64,000 nucleotides of DNA from an uncultured Desulfovibrio sp. (GTDB taxonomy: Bacteria > Desulfobacterota > Desulfovibrionia > Desulfovibrionales > Desulfovibrionaceae): positions 62,001-126,000 of the forward strand of contig CAKTDV010000003.1 of the NCBI GenBank assembly GCA_934546745.1, in the 5' to 3' direction. Below are positions 36,089 to 45,573 of the stretch, in pieces. Every line of letters starts with the position of its first letter. The stretch's first letter is position 1. The position numbers and the translations under genes were made by a program. The notes beneath the pieces were generated by a model. The model was not told where the DNA came from. It searched no databases and saw only the letters and a program-made list of their open reading frames with translations.

Positions 36089-37938
36089 TCCTCCTCCACT
36101 CCCTCAGGGCCGGGGAGCGCCCTCGCCGGAGAGGCGTCCTCCGCCGCGCGCGCCGCCGCAAGGGTAAAGACGATGGCCGTATGGCCGTCGCGGGCGGGAC
36201 TCTCCGCCCAGATACGGCCGCCATGCCGTTCCACCGCATGTTTGCAGATGGCCAGCCCCAGCCCCGTGCTTTGCTGGCCGCGATGCCCTTCCACCCGGTA
36301 AAACCGCTCAAAAACGCGTTCCAGATGATCGGGGGCGATGCCCGGGCCGTCGTCGGCCACACGGACAAGCACACGCTCCCCCTCCCGGCGCGCCCACACG
36401 CGCACCGTACCGTTCTCCGGGGAAAAACGGTACGCGTTCTCAAAAATGTTCCGAAGCACCATGCACAGCGTCTCCTCATGCGCCATGACCTCCAGCGCCT
36501 CAGGAATGTCCGCCGCCAGCGTCGCATGGCGGCGGGAACACAGATCCGCGCAGAGCGACTGGGCCTGCATGACGGCGTCTTCCAGCGAAACGGGCGCAAG
36601 CCGCAACATGCCGTCCTCGTTCTCAAGACGCGCCAGCGCCAGCAGGTCCTGTATCATGGCGGAAAGATAGCTGCCATGCTTGTGGATAATCGCCGCAAAA
36701 TGGCGGCATTTCGCGATGTCCTCCACCTCGGTCAGGGTTTCCGCGCAGCCCTGTATGGCCGTCAGCGGCGTGCGCAGCTCATGCGAGACATTGGCGACAA
36801 AATCCCGGCGCACCCGCTCCAGGCGCATAAGCTCGGTGATGTCATGGAAGACCGCCACCACGCCCACGCGCGCATCCACCTCGTCGGCCCGCGCCAACCG
36901 CACGGAAAAATTCCGGCCGGACGGCAGCTCCAGCTGCACATGCATGATCGTCTGGGTATCGGGGGCGGCATCCTCCAGCAGGGTCTCCACCGCGCGCTGC
37001 AGGGCGGGGGCGGGAATGCAGCCGATGAGCGGCCGCCCCAGGGATAGCCCCACCTCGGGAAAAACGCGCTCCAGCGCGCGATTGCTCCGGCGGACATGCC
37101 CCCACCTGTCAAGAACCAGCACGCCGTCCCCCATGATGGTCAGCACGCTTTCCAGCTGGGCGGCCTGATCCGCGGCATGGGCGATCTGCTCCTCTATGTT
37201 GCGCGCCATGCCGTTGACCGCCTCGGCCAGCGGGGCGAACTCCCCGCCCGGAACCCGCCGCAGGCGTCGATGGAAATTCCCTCTGGCAATGGCCGTCACG
37301 GCGCTTACCATGTGATCCACCGAACGGCGCAGGGCCCCGGAAATCAGGACGGCCAGCACGGCGGACAGCAGCAGCGCCGCCACGGCAAGCCGCGACAGCA
37401 CGCTCAGGCGGCTGTCGATCGCATCCGTCAGCTCGGCCAGCGGCACAGCCAGACGCAGCACGGATCCGTCAGTAAGCGCATGGGCCGCATAGGCAAAGGG
37501 CTCGTTCAGGCTGCCGCTTTCCCGGACGGCATAACCGTCACCCCGGGCGCGCGCCTCCATGATTTCAGGCCGATCGTTATGATTGTCCAACTCCCGCTCG
37601 CCAAGGCGGGAACTGGATTCGGCGCGCACCGTCCCGGCGGCGTCCACCAGTGAGACACGCGCCCGTTCATGCCCCAGCAGCCGCAACAGGGCATGCACGT
37701 CCCCGCCTCCGGCGGCCCGCGCCGCATACAGGGAGGCCGCCATGCGGCATTCGCGCAACAGTTCCTCCCTGGCGGAGCCCATCTGTTTTTCTTCCAGCAG
37801 CGTCCTGGCGTGGAACAGACTCAACCACACCGACAGCAAGGACACACAAAAAATCGCCCAGAACACACGGGCACGGAACGACATCCCTCGCCTGTCCATC
37901 ATGCGCATTCCCCCCCTCGCGGCGTCCGCCGGTCTCAC
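36085..37938 (-). CDS. phoR: Phosphate regulon sensor kinase PhoR
   Basis: 617 residues. Two transmembrane helices (about 23-42 and 180-202) with a periplasmic loop, HAMP (about 203-255), a PAS domain (about 262-370) and kinase core with His386 in [19 protein letters not shown] box [15 protein letters not shown] and GTG-less G2 box [18 protein letters not shown]. It phosphorylates PhoB in phosphate starvation. The GTG start at 37938 overlaps the phoB stop (GTGA). ATG codons at 37902 and 37899 have a GGGGGG tract about seven bases upstream and may be the true start. Confidence 0.92.
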   Translation of the reverse strand: MRPADAARGGMRMMDRRGMSFRARVFWAIFCVSLLSVWLSLFHARTLLEEKQMGSAREELLRECRMAASLYAARAAGGGDVHALLRLLGHERARVSLVDAAGTVRAESSSRLGERELDNHNDRPEIMEARARGDGYAVRESGSLNEPFAYAAHALTDGSVLRLAVPLAELTDAIDSRLSVLSRLAVAALLLSAVLAVLISGALRRSVDHMVSAVTAIARGNFHRRLRRVPGGEFAPLAEAVNGMARNIEEQIAHAADQAAQLESVLTIMGDGVLVLDRWGHVRRSNRALERVFPEVGLSLGRPLIGCIPAPALQRAVETLLEDAAPDTQTIMHVQLELPSGRNFSVRLARADEVDARVGVVAVFHDITELMRLERVRRDFVANVSHELRTPLTAIQGCAETLTEVEDIAKCRHFAAIIHKHGSYLSAMIQDLLALARLENEDGMLRLAPVSLEDAVMQAQSLCADLCSRRHATLAADIPEALEVMAHEETLCMVLRNIFENAYRFSPENGTVRVWARREGERVLVRVADDGPGIAPDHLERVFERFYRVEGHRGQQSTGLGLAICKHAVERHGGRIWAESPARDGHTAIVFTLAAARAAEDASPARALPGPEGVEEE

Positions 37939-38615
37939 TCGTCCCTCAGGCGGTAGCCGACACCGCGCACCGTTTCGACGGCCGTCGAGGCCGCGCCCAG
38001 TTTGGCGCGCAGACGGCGCACATGCGTGTCCACCGTGCGGGCGTACCCTTCAAAAGAATACCCCCAGACGGCATTGAGCAACTGCTCGCGCGTGCGCACC
38101 GCGCCGCCATGACGCAACAGATCCTCCAGCAGGCGAAACTCCGTGGCTGTCAGGGTCACAGGCTCGCCGTTGACGCTGGCGCGATGCCGTTCCGCATCCA
38201 GCGCGATGCCGTGGCGCAGCAGCACCGTTCCCGCGCTGGCGCGATCCCGCCGCCGCAGGACGGCCTTGACGCGCAGCATCAGCTCCCGCAGGCTGAAGGG
38301 CTTGACCACATAGTCGTCGGCTCCCAGCGTCAGCCCCACCACGCGATCCATTTCCTCGCCGCGCGCCGTCAGCAGCAGCACCGGCGCGGCCGGGCCGTCT
38401 TCCGTGGACAGGGCGCGCAACACCTCAAAGCCGTCCATGCCGGGCAACATCACATCCAGAAGGATGAGCGAGGGCTGTTCCGCGCGGGCCAGCGCCAGAC
38501 CGGCGGGCCCATCTCCCGCCTCCAGCACGGCATACCCTTCCCGCTCCAGATGGTACCGCAGCAGTTCGCGTATATCGGCCTCGTCTTCCACAATAAGAAT
38601 CTTCTTCCTGTCCAT
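37935..38615 (-). CDS. phoB: Phosphate regulon response regulator PhoB
   Basis: 226 residues. Receiver domain with Asp54 (LILLDVMLPGMDGF) and Lys in DDYVVKPFS; OmpR-type winged helix with VTLTATEFRLLEDLLRHGG, WGYSFEGYARTVDTHVRRLR and ending in [10 protein letters not shown]. Binds Pho boxes after phosphorylation by PhoR. ATG 38615 is chosen because GGAAAGGGAG stands just upstream and the protein begins MDRKKILIVEDE; the frame is open 28 codons further. Heads phoB-phoR-pstB-phoU, preceded by a Pho box, so probably autoregulated. Confidence 0.94.
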   Translation of the reverse strand: MDRKKILIVEDEADIRELLRYHLEREGYAVLEAGDGPAGLALARAEQPSLILLDVMLPGMDGFEVLRALSTEDGPAAPVLLLTARGEEMDRVVGLTLGADDYVVKPFSLRELMLRVKAVLRRRDRASAGTVLLRHGIALDAERHRASVNGEPVTLTATEFRLLEDLLRHGGAVRTREQLLNAVWGYSFEGYARTVDTHVRRLRAKLGAASTAVETVRGVGYRLRDE

Positions 38616-38681
38616 GCTCCCTTTCCTTGTCAGAGCGGCTGCCACTACACCCCTTCCGAACGACATGACCGGGGCGAACAG

Positions 38682-38699
38682 GTGACAATCGCGTGACAA
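38682..38699 (-). promoter_or_regulatory. Pho box upstream of phoB
   Basis: On the minus strand two TTGTCAC units (38699-38693 and 38688-38682) are separated by four bases, giving the 11-bp period of PhoB sites (consensus CTGTCAT-n4-CTGTCAT in E. coli). Confidence 0.7.
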
Positions 38700-38748
38700 A
38701 GCCCGCCGCCCCTCCTGCCGGGACGCTGTCGCCGTCTTTTCATGTCTC

Positions 38749-38781
38749 CGTCACACAGCCGTCACATGCCGCCGCCATAAG
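38749..38781 (+). promoter_or_regulatory. Pho box and -10 element upstream of pstS
   Basis: CGTCACA repeats at 38749-38755 and 38760-38766, four bases apart. A -10-like CATAAG (38776-38781) follows nine bases later, the usual layout of PhoB-activated promoters, where the box replaces the -35. The pstS leader downstream folds as an imperfect hairpin (38785-38813). Confidence 0.65.
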
Positions 38782-38844
38782 GGCGTTGCCAAAGGACTTT
38801 CCCTTTGGGCAACACCACAACGCCATAGCATCAGGGAGCGTATC

Positions 38845-39657
38845 ATGAAACTCGGCATACTCTGCGCCGCCGTGGCGGCCGCCGGCCTGTCCGTGTCCGC
38901 CGTCGCGGGCGAACTGACCATCAACGGGTCCACCACGGTGCTGCCCGTGGTGCAGAAGGCCGGCGAAGCCTTCATGGCCTCGCATCCTTCCGTGCATCTG
39001 AGCATCTCCGGCGGCGGTTCCGGCAACGGCATCAAGGCGCTGCTTGAAAAACAGTGCGACATCGCCATGAGCAGCCGCGATATTCAGGAAAAGGAAAAAG
39101 CCGCCGCCGCGAAGAACGGCGTGTCGCCACAGCGCACGGCCATCGCCGTGGACGCCATCGTCCCCGTGGTGCATCCCACCAACAGGGTGGGCACGCTCAC
39201 CATACGGCAGCTTGCGGGCATCTATGCGGGCGACATCAAAAACTGGAAGGAGGTCGGCGGCGACGACGCCAGAATCGTCGTCATCTCGCGCGACACGTCT
39301 TCCGGCACCTTTGAAAGCTGGCACGAACTGGTCATGAACAAGGCCCGCGTGACCCCGACCGCCCTCATGCAGGCCTCCAACGGCGCGGTCTCCCAGGCGG
39401 TCGCCTCCAACCGCAACGCCATCGGCTATCTTGGCCTCGGCTACCTCAACGCCAAAGTCAAGGGGTTGAGCGTCAACGGTGTGAGCGCCTCCGCCGAAAC
39501 GGCCCTGTCCCGTCAGTGGCCCATCGCCCGCGAACTCTACATTTTCACCAACGGCGCGCCCTCCGGCGATGCCAAACTCTTTGTGGACTACCTGCTCGCC
39601 AAGGACAAGGGACAGAAGGATGTGCGCGCCGTGGGCTTCGTCCCGCTTGCCCGATAG
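38845..39657 (+). CDS. pstS: Phosphate-binding periplasmic protein PstS
   Basis: 270 residues. Signal peptide ends near VSAVAGE. LTINGSTTVLPVVQ, ISGGGSGNGIKAL, DIAMSSRD and VVISRDTSSGTFESW are the phosphate-binding loops of the short PstS family. It delivers phosphate to PstC-PstA. First gene of the plus-strand operon and preceded by its own Pho box, so it should be induced by phosphate limitation. ATG 38845 follows CAGGGAG. Confidence 0.95.
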   Translation: MKLGILCAAVAAAGLSVSAVAGELTINGSTTVLPVVQKAGEAFMASHPSVHLSISGGGSGNGIKALLEKQCDIAMSSRDIQEKEKAAAAKNGVSPQRTAIAVDAIVPVVHPTNRVGTLTIRQLAGIYAGDIKNWKEVGGDDARIVVISRDTSSGTFESWHELVMNKARVTPTALMQASNGAVSQAVASNRNAIGYLGLGYLNAKVKGLSVNGVSASAETALSRQWPIARELYIFTNGAPSGDAKLFVDYLLAKDKGQKDVRAVGFVPLAR

Positions 39658-39749
39658 GAACAGCACGTCGGCCAGCGGGGGAACGTTCCGGCGCTCCCCC
39701 GCGCCTCCCGAAGCCATCCCCCATCCTCACGTCACCCAAGGACAGCCGC

Positions 39750-40634
39750 ATGCGATTGCCTAAGGAAGATTGTGTCCGCCACGTTCTGGCGGGCATCGCG
39801 GGAAGTTCCCTGCTGGCTCTGGCGGGTATTGTGTTCTTTCTCTTCATGGAAGGCCTGCCCCTGTTCGTCGCGTACTCGCCGCTGGAATTTCTGGGCGGCA
39901 TGCTCTGGTACCCCACCGAGGATCCCGGCCTCTTCGGCATCTTTCCGCTGATCGTCGCCTCGCTGGCCGTCACACTGCTCTCCTCGCTGCTGGCCGTGCC
40001 GCTGGGCGTCATGACGGCCGTCTATCTCCACGAACTCGCCCCGCCGCCCGCGCGCCGCGTCATCAAGCCCTTTGTGGAGCTGCTGGCCGCGCTGCCTTCC
40101 GTGGTGCTGGGTTTCCTCGGCATGGTGGTGATCGCCCCCTTCCTTCAGGACGCCCTGGGGGCGGCATCGGGGCTGAACCTGCTCAACGCCTCACTGGTGC
40201 TGGCCGTCATGAGCGTACCGACCATCTGCTCCGTCTCGGAGGACGCGCTGCACGCCGTTCCCCGATCCCTGCGCGAGGCATCTCTGGCGCTTGGGGCCAC
40301 GCGCTGGCAGACCATCCGCCGCGTCGTCGTGCCCGCCGCCCTCTCCGGCATCGGCACGGCCGTCATGCTCGGCATGTCGCGCTCCATCGGGGAAACCATG
40401 GTCGTCCTCATGGTGGCAGGCGGCGCGGCCATCCTGCCGGCGTCAATCCTTGATCCGGTACGTCCCATGCCCGCCTCCATCGCGGCGGAAATGGCGGAGG
40501 CCCCCTTTCGCGGCGAGCATTACCATGCGCTCTTTGCCATCGGTATCGTCCTCTTCCTGCTGACGCTGGCCTTCAACCTTGTGGCTTCCCGCATTTCGGA
40601 AAAGCACCGTATGGCCGGATCCTCGGGCCTGTAA
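39750..40634 (+). CDS. pstC: Phosphate ABC transporter permease PstC
   Basis: 294 residues with six hydrophobic segments. The permease loop is VPRSLREASLALGATRWQTIRRVVVPAALSGI in shortened form (EASLALGATRWQT, the EAA motif contacting PstB); AALPSVVLGFLGM is the family signature. ATG 39750 has AAGGA seven to eight bases upstream; longer open frame 5' runs through pstS. Ninety-two bases follow pstS. Forms a heterodimer with PstA. Confidence 0.94.
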   Translation: MRLPKEDCVRHVLAGIAGSSLLALAGIVFFLFMEGLPLFVAYSPLEFLGGMLWYPTEDPGLFGIFPLIVASLAVTLLSSLLAVPLGVMTAVYLHELAPPPARRVIKPFVELLAALPSVVLGFLGMVVIAPFLQDALGAASGLNLLNASLVLAVMSVPTICSVSEDALHAVPRSLREASLALGATRWQTIRRVVVPAALSGIGTAVMLGMSRSIGETMVVLMVAGGAAILPASILDPVRPMPASIAAEMAEAPFRGEHYHALFAIGIVLFLLTLAFNLVASRISEKHRMAGSSGL

Positions 40635-40659
40635 CCGACCTCTTTGAAAGGCGAAGACT

Positions 40660-41544
40660 ATGCGCGCTTCCGCATCTCTGGAAACATCCCCCTCGCGCCG
40701 CCTTCGTGCGCAGACGCTCATGTTCTGGCTGCTGCGGGGAACGGCCGCCGTCAACGTGCTGGCCCTGACCGGCATCTGCCTCTTTCTCCTTGTCCAGGGT
40801 CTACCCGCGCTTTCCTGGGCATTCCTGACCGAACCTCCCCGCAACATGATGACGGAAGGCGGCATCTTTCCGTGCATCATCGGCACGGCCCTGCTGGCGC
40901 TGGGCTCACTCTGCCTTTCCTTTCCGCTGGGCGTGGCCTCGGCGGTCTACCTCCACGAATATGCGGGGCGCAGCCGTTTTGCCGCCTGGATACGTCTCGG
41001 CGTCACCAACCTTGCGGGGGTGCCGTCGGTCATCTTCGGACTTTTCGGCCTCTCCTTCTTTGTCACCTTCTGCGGCCTCGGCGTCTCCCTGCTCTCGGGC
41101 ATCCTCACCTTGACGGTCCTGACCCTGCCCGTCATCATCAGCACGGCGGAAGAGGCCCTCCGCTCCGTACCGGACGCCTACCGCGAGGCATCCCTCGCGC
41201 TGGGGGCCTCCCCCTCGCAGACCATCGCCCGCACCGTCCTGCCCTGCGCCCTGCCCGGCATACTGACGGGAGCCATTCTCGCCGTGGCCCGCGCCGCCGG
41301 GGAAACCGCCGCCGTCATGTTCACGGCGACCGTGTTCTTTACCCCAAGACTGCCCGATTCCCCGCTGAGTCCTGTCATGGCCCTGCCCTATCATATGTAC
41401 GTGCTTGCCACGGCGGGGACGGAAATAGAGAAGACCCGCCCCCTTCAGTACGGGACGGGGCTTGTCCTCATCGCGCTGGTTCTCGGTATCAATCTTGCCG
41501 CCATCCTCCTGCGGGATCGCCTGCAACGCCGGGATCGACGCTAG
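40660..41544 (+). CDS. pstA: Phosphate ABC transporter permease PstA
   Basis: 294 residues with six membrane segments. AGVPSVIFGLFGLSFFV and EASLALGASPSQTIART are the signature and EAA loop; GETAAVMFTATVFF is the conserved late helix. Paired with PstC, 25 bases apart. No pstB follows; that gene is on the opposite strand. Its stop TAG (41542-41544) lies in the tetranucleotide CTAG, whose complement is also the stop of the converging regulator gene. Confidence 0.94.
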   Translation: MRASASLETSPSRRLRAQTLMFWLLRGTAAVNVLALTGICLFLLVQGLPALSWAFLTEPPRNMMTEGGIFPCIIGTALLALGSLCLSFPLGVASAVYLHEYAGRSRFAAWIRLGVTNLAGVPSVIFGLFGLSFFVTFCGLGVSLLSGILTLTVLTLPVIISTAEEALRSVPDAYREASLALGASPSQTIARTVLPCALPGILTGAILAVARAAGETAAVMFTATVFFTPRLPDSPLSPVMALPYHMYVLATAGTEIEKTRPLQYGTGLVLIALVLGINLAAILLRDRLQRRDRR

Positions 41545-44024
41545 AGCGGACGGAAGATGTTCTGCAATTCCGCCTTGCCGCCGATATGAAGCTTGCGGTA
41601 GACATGTTTCAGAATCGTGTTCACCGTATGCACGCTGATACAGAGCCGCGCGGAGATTTCCTTTGCGCTCAACCGCTCCCTGGCCAGAGCGCCGACTTCC
41701 CGTTCCCTCGGCGTCAATGACAAAGGGCCGCCCATGTCGTTTCCCGGAAGCGCACGCACACCCCGCTCGCGGCGGGCGCAGACGGCCCGCAGTCCCGCCG
41801 TCCCCCGTCGCGGCAGGAGGGGAAAGACCGGTCTGAGAACAGGAGCCAGGCGGGCAAACGGCAGATACATTCTGTCCGGCAGGGCAAGGCGCAACGCTTC
41901 TTCCATATGGGCTTCCGCCCCGGGCATGTTCCCTTCCCTCGCTTCCACCGCGGCCAGATACAGGGCATGGTAGAGCCGGGGAAGGATATAGTTCATCGTT
42001 CCGGCCTGCCGCAGGAGATGATCCCCAAGCCTGCGCAGCTCCTCGTGACGCCCTTCCAGCAGGAGAAAGTGTCCGTGAAAAATCAGGGCGTAGGGAATGC
42101 TGTGGGCATACGTCACCCGCTGTATTTCCACGATATCGCGCAGCCATACGGGAATATCCGCCGTCCGGCCCAGACTGAGATCCAACGCCGCCTGACACAG
42201 TTCCCCCAGACGCAGCACGGAACGCTGGCCCGATTCCTCCGCAGTGCGGGCCATGCTTCCCCTGGCCGTCTCATAGCTTCCGGCATCGCCGCGCAGAAGC
42301 GCGATTTCAGCCAGAATGAGATCGGCGCTGAGGCAGACGCCATATTGACCTGCCCCGCGCCCCCGGCGGGCGGCCTTGCGGACCATGCGCTCCGCCGTCA
42401 TGTCATCGCCGGAGGCAAGGGCCGCCTCAGCGCGGAAAATATGCTCCGCTCCCGCACCGTGCCCGGAAGCCAGCTCGGAATATATCGGAAGATAGGCGTC
42501 CATGAGATCCAGCAGCCGGCTCAGGCCGCCCAGACGGTTCCAGTAAAGGCAGAGCACCGAGGCTGTGCCAAAGGGCATGGAACCGCGAAAGACCTCGGAA
42601 CGGGGGTTTTCCGAAACGGCCCTCAGATGCCGCAGCGCCTTGCTGTGAAAGGCCCCCATCCGGGCAATGTCATTGTATTCGGTGAAGGACATGAGCATGG
42701 CGTATTCGCCGCGGGCCCGCTCCCATTCGGGTTCCCGGCGTTCCCCGCCCTCTTCCAGCAGCTTGCCGAGGAACGCCGCGGCGCGCAGAAAATACGCCCG
42801 GGAGCCGCGCCGGAAAAAATTATAGGCCATGAGGACGAGAAAAACCGGGTACCGCCGCAGGACTTCCCCTGGACAACCGTCCATCACCCTCTCGAACAGG
42901 GCCGTGATGTTGCGTTCCTGATTGTCATAGACATACTGCGTGGACATGGGAAGAGACAGCACGGCGTCGTAGTCCCCCACCTCCAGAAAGAAAAACGCCG
43001 CCTGAAGGAGATCGTCCACATCCAGACTTGCCAGCGCGGCCTTGTGGTACGCCGCCCGTCTGAACGCCGGGGGCTGCATGGCAAAACGCTCCCGCAAATA
43101 GTCCCGGAGAATGGCGTGCATGACATAGGCCTGACGGTCCGCCGCATGGCGAATAAAAAAATCCAGAGAAAGCAGTTCCGCGACCGTCTCCGGCAGAGCC
43201 ATGCCGTCGCCCATGACGGCGGCCTGACGGGCTGTGAAGGCATCCAGCAGGGAAAGCTCCATCAGGAGGTTCCGTTCTCCGGATGAAAGCCGGTTCCAGA
43301 GGGCGGTCTCCACCAAAGGGCGGATATCGCTGAAATCCGCCAGACGTCCGGTATGCCGGTAATTCCGCAGTTGCAGACGGATGGCCGCCACCCAGCCCCT
43401 TGTGATCCTCTGGAGGGCATCTATCTCTTCCCGGGATATGTCCGTGCCCGTCAGGCGGCAATAGGCCGCGATGCACTCGTTGTCGAAAAACAGATCGCGC
43501 GCAGTAACGCTGAGGCAGGGCTGGGGATGCGCGGTCGGAGCGCTTCCCGCATCCTCCCTGAGCGGCTGCGTCACAAGAATGATGTGCAGGTTCTCATCCC
43601 GGCAGGCGGAAAAGGCGGCGATGCACCGTTTCCGCACGGGGCTGTCGAAAAGCTGGTAATTGTCGATGACCAGAAACGCCGGTTCCGGACAGGCATAGCC
43701 GGAAATCAGAAAGGCGATGGCCGCCAGATTCTCCGGGGTTGGTTCGCCGAGTTCCCGCAGCTCCTCCGCGATGCTGTCTTCCGCGCCGCCAAAAAGCGCG
43801 CAGATGCCCGCCCATGCCCTGCCCGCCGGTTCGCCGAAACACGTGTACCAGCGCACATCTGCCCGCCGGTGTTTCCGCGCCAGATATTCCCGCAACGCCG
43901 TAGTCTTGCCGAATCCTGACGGCGCTTCGATGACGGTCAGGCCAAAGGCGGGAATGGCTGCCAGAGCTTCCTCAAGACGTCGCGAAAAACAATACTGTCC
44001 CGTCTTTTTCGGCTTGTGTCCCAT
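41541..44024 (-). CDS. MalT-like LuxR-family transcriptional activator (LAL type)
   Basis: 827 residues. N-terminal STAND ATPase with Walker A APSGFGKTT (about 34-42) and Walker B-like PAFLVIDNYQLF, a long helical repeat sensor region (about 330-750, TPR-like) and a C-terminal LuxR helix-turn-helix (LSLTPREREVGALARERLS, AKEISARLCISVHTVNTILK). MalT-type regulators bind ATP and a small inducer, then oligomerise at promoters. ATG 44024 has GGAGGAAGGAAG upstream; the frame is open 16 codons further. It diverges from the secreted-protein operon at 44337 with a 312-base gap full of inverted repeats, so that operon is its likely target. The inducer is unknown. Confidence 0.92.
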   Translation of the reverse strand: MGHKPKKTGQYCFSRRLEEALAAIPAFGLTVIEAPSGFGKTTALREYLARKHRRADVRWYTCFGEPAGRAWAGICALFGGAEDSIAEELRELGEPTPENLAAIAFLISGYACPEPAFLVIDNYQLFDSPVRKRCIAAFSACRDENLHIILVTQPLREDAGSAPTAHPQPCLSVTARDLFFDNECIAAYCRLTGTDISREEIDALQRITRGWVAAIRLQLRNYRHTGRLADFSDIRPLVETALWNRLSSGERNLLMELSLLDAFTARQAAVMGDGMALPETVAELLSLDFFIRHAADRQAYVMHAILRDYLRERFAMQPPAFRRAAYHKAALASLDVDDLLQAAFFFLEVGDYDAVLSLPMSTQYVYDNQERNITALFERVMDGCPGEVLRRYPVFLVLMAYNFFRRGSRAYFLRAAAFLGKLLEEGGERREPEWERARGEYAMLMSFTEYNDIARMGAFHSKALRHLRAVSENPRSEVFRGSMPFGTASVLCLYWNRLGGLSRLLDLMDAYLPIYSELASGHGAGAEHIFRAEAALASGDDMTAERMVRKAARRGRGAGQYGVCLSADLILAEIALLRGDAGSYETARGSMARTAEESGQRSVLRLGELCQAALDLSLGRTADIPVWLRDIVEIQRVTYAHSIPYALIFHGHFLLLEGRHEELRRLGDHLLRQAGTMNYILPRLYHALYLAAVEAREGNMPGAEAHMEEALRLALPDRMYLPFARLAPVLRPVFPLLPRRGTAGLRAVCARRERGVRALPGNDMGGPLSLTPREREVGALARERLSAKEISARLCISVHTVNTILKHVYRKLHIGGKAELQNIFRPL

Positions 44025-44231
44025 GACTTCCTTCCTCCAGAGCACCGTGCCTTTGAAAGCCGCATCTTTCAAAAGTTACGCCGCCCGTGCGCCGTTTTTT
44101 CCCGCGCCTGGGCGCTGGCATCCCATCGTGCGTCCGCCGAAGCGATTTCCTGCTCCCCATGAGACCGATCCGAGGCCTCTTTTCCTGTTTTTCCGTACCG
44201 CGCATACCTAATTTCTCGTGATTGAGCCTCT

Positions 44232-44321
44232 TCTACATGGTATGGTAGATGAACTCAACACCGCATGTGCGGCGTTGCTGTTTCACCGGCGCGCGCACCC
44301 GCCTTGCGGGCGGGCGCGCTG
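44232..44321. promoter_or_regulatory. Inverted repeats between the LuxR-type gene and the secreted-protein operon
   Basis: The 44025-44336 gap has no gene. TCTAC (44232-44236) / GTAGA (44245-44249); a 22-base near palindrome (44256-44277, arms of ten with one mismatch, centre TG); and a GC-rich hairpin GCGCGC-A-CCCGC (44291-44302) / GCGGG-CG-GGCGCGC ending at 44319, just before the SD of the first gene. The 22-base element is the best candidate operator. I see no convincing -35/-10 pair. Confidence 0.45.
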
Positions 44322-44336
44322 AAAGGAGACGTGAAT

Positions 44337-45569
44337 ATGAAATGGTTTGTGGTGCGCGGAGGCCTGCTGGCGGCGCTTCTCCTCCTGACGGGGATTCCGG
44401 CCAGAGCGGAACTGAGCCTGACGCTTGTCAACGGCACGCCTTTCGAGGTGAACTGGCTGTCCATGCGCACGGACGAAGGGGGCATGGGTTCCAGCGCAAA
44501 CGTCGTGCCCGGCAACAGGATCACCCTGAACGACGGGAACGCCTCCGCCGTCCAGGGGCTGACCGTGATTGCCGGCCCCCGGCGCTTCACCTTTGAGGAC
44601 ATGCGCCTGTCCGGGCCGGAACACATCCTGACTCTCGCGCTGCGCGACGGCGGCGTGCCGGTGCTGCTGCCCGGGGACCCGTCTTCCGGTTCGCCCGGCG
44701 CCACCGCCCGGCCGGTTCAGGACAAAAGCATCGACGTGGACGCGGGCCCCATCTGGGATAATGACCACGCCCGGAAGCGCTGCCCAGAAGTGCTGGCAGC
44801 CTGGATGGAGGAACATCCCGGCAGACAGGCCGTATGGACAGGGCACTGGACGACCACGGTCGAAGGCGAAATGAGCGTCTGCAATCTTCGCGTCGCAAGC
44901 GCCGGCGGGGACGCCCCGACGTCCCTCCCCGCCACTGGCGCCTTCGCCGGCACGGCGTCCCCTCTGATCCCCCAGGGAACGCCCTCCGTCGATCTGGCAC
45001 GGGTGCTTGCAGCCCGGAGCATGACAGCTCTCCGCAATCTGGGCGTCCGGGAAGCCGATCCCCCCTTCGACGGCGAATTCCTCCTGTCCGTGAACTTTGC
45101 CGGAACAACCTGGGCTGCCCGCATCAGTCCTGAGAACGGCGTCTTTTCCGACGCTGTCGCGGATGCCTGCCCCCTCAGAACCGTCACCCTCTCCGCGATC
45201 GTCGAAAACAGGGAGCTTGGCGACACGCTCGCGGCGCTGTCCCGCATGGGCTACCGCCCGCTGTTTTCCTATGTGAAGGAAGGGGCCGCCATGAAGGTCA
45301 CCGAGGCGGTGCGCTTCTGGGACAAGGAAACCATGCCCGATCAGGCCGCCGCTGAGGCGGCTCTGGCCGACGCCTGCGGCGCGGCGTTCAGCGCCGCCGA
45401 TCCCGTGGCGCTGGAAACCCTCCTTCTGCCCCGGGAGGCCTGGGATGCGGCGGCCGGAGGCCAGAACCCGGCCGCGCCTGTCATGCGTCTGCGCGTCACA
45501 TCCAGCAGAACCCTCACCCTGATCTGGATGCCCGACGGCTCCGCCCTTATCGAAGCGATCCGCGAGTGA
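44337..45569 (+). CDS. Secreted protein with an MVL-like (mannan-binding lectin) segment
   Basis: 410 residues; a signal peptide ends near PARAE (residue 25). Residues about 27-115 look like a beta-rich domain. Residues 135-186 resemble one repeat of the cyanobacterial mannan-binding lectin MVL: DAGPIWDNDHARKRCPEVLA, WTGHWTTTVEGEMSVCNLRV, keeping the AGPxWxN, tGxWtTxVeGxMSV pattern, with two extra cysteines that could bridge. The C-terminal 200 residues are unrecognised. ATG 44337 lies eight bases after AAAGGAG. First gene of a six-gene operon. The lectin call rests on remembered motif similarity and needs a profile search; sugar binding is inferred. Confidence 0.75.
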   Translation: MKWFVVRGGLLAALLLLTGIPARAELSLTLVNGTPFEVNWLSMRTDEGGMGSSANVVPGNRITLNDGNASAVQGLTVIAGPRRFTFEDMRLSGPEHILTLALRDGGVPVLLPGDPSSGSPGATARPVQDKSIDVDAGPIWDNDHARKRCPEVLAAWMEEHPGRQAVWTGHWTTTVEGEMSVCNLRVASAGGDAPTSLPATGAFAGTASPLIPQGTPSVDLARVLAARSMTALRNLGVREADPPFDGEFLLSVNFAGTTWAARISPENGVFSDAVADACPLRTVTLSAIVENRELGDTLAALSRMGYRPLFSYVKEGAAMKVTEAVRFWDKETMPDQAAAEAALADACGAAFSAADPVALETLLLPREAWDAAAGGQNPAAPVMRLRVTSSRTLTLIWMPDGSALIEAIRE

Positions 45570-45573
45570 TCCC

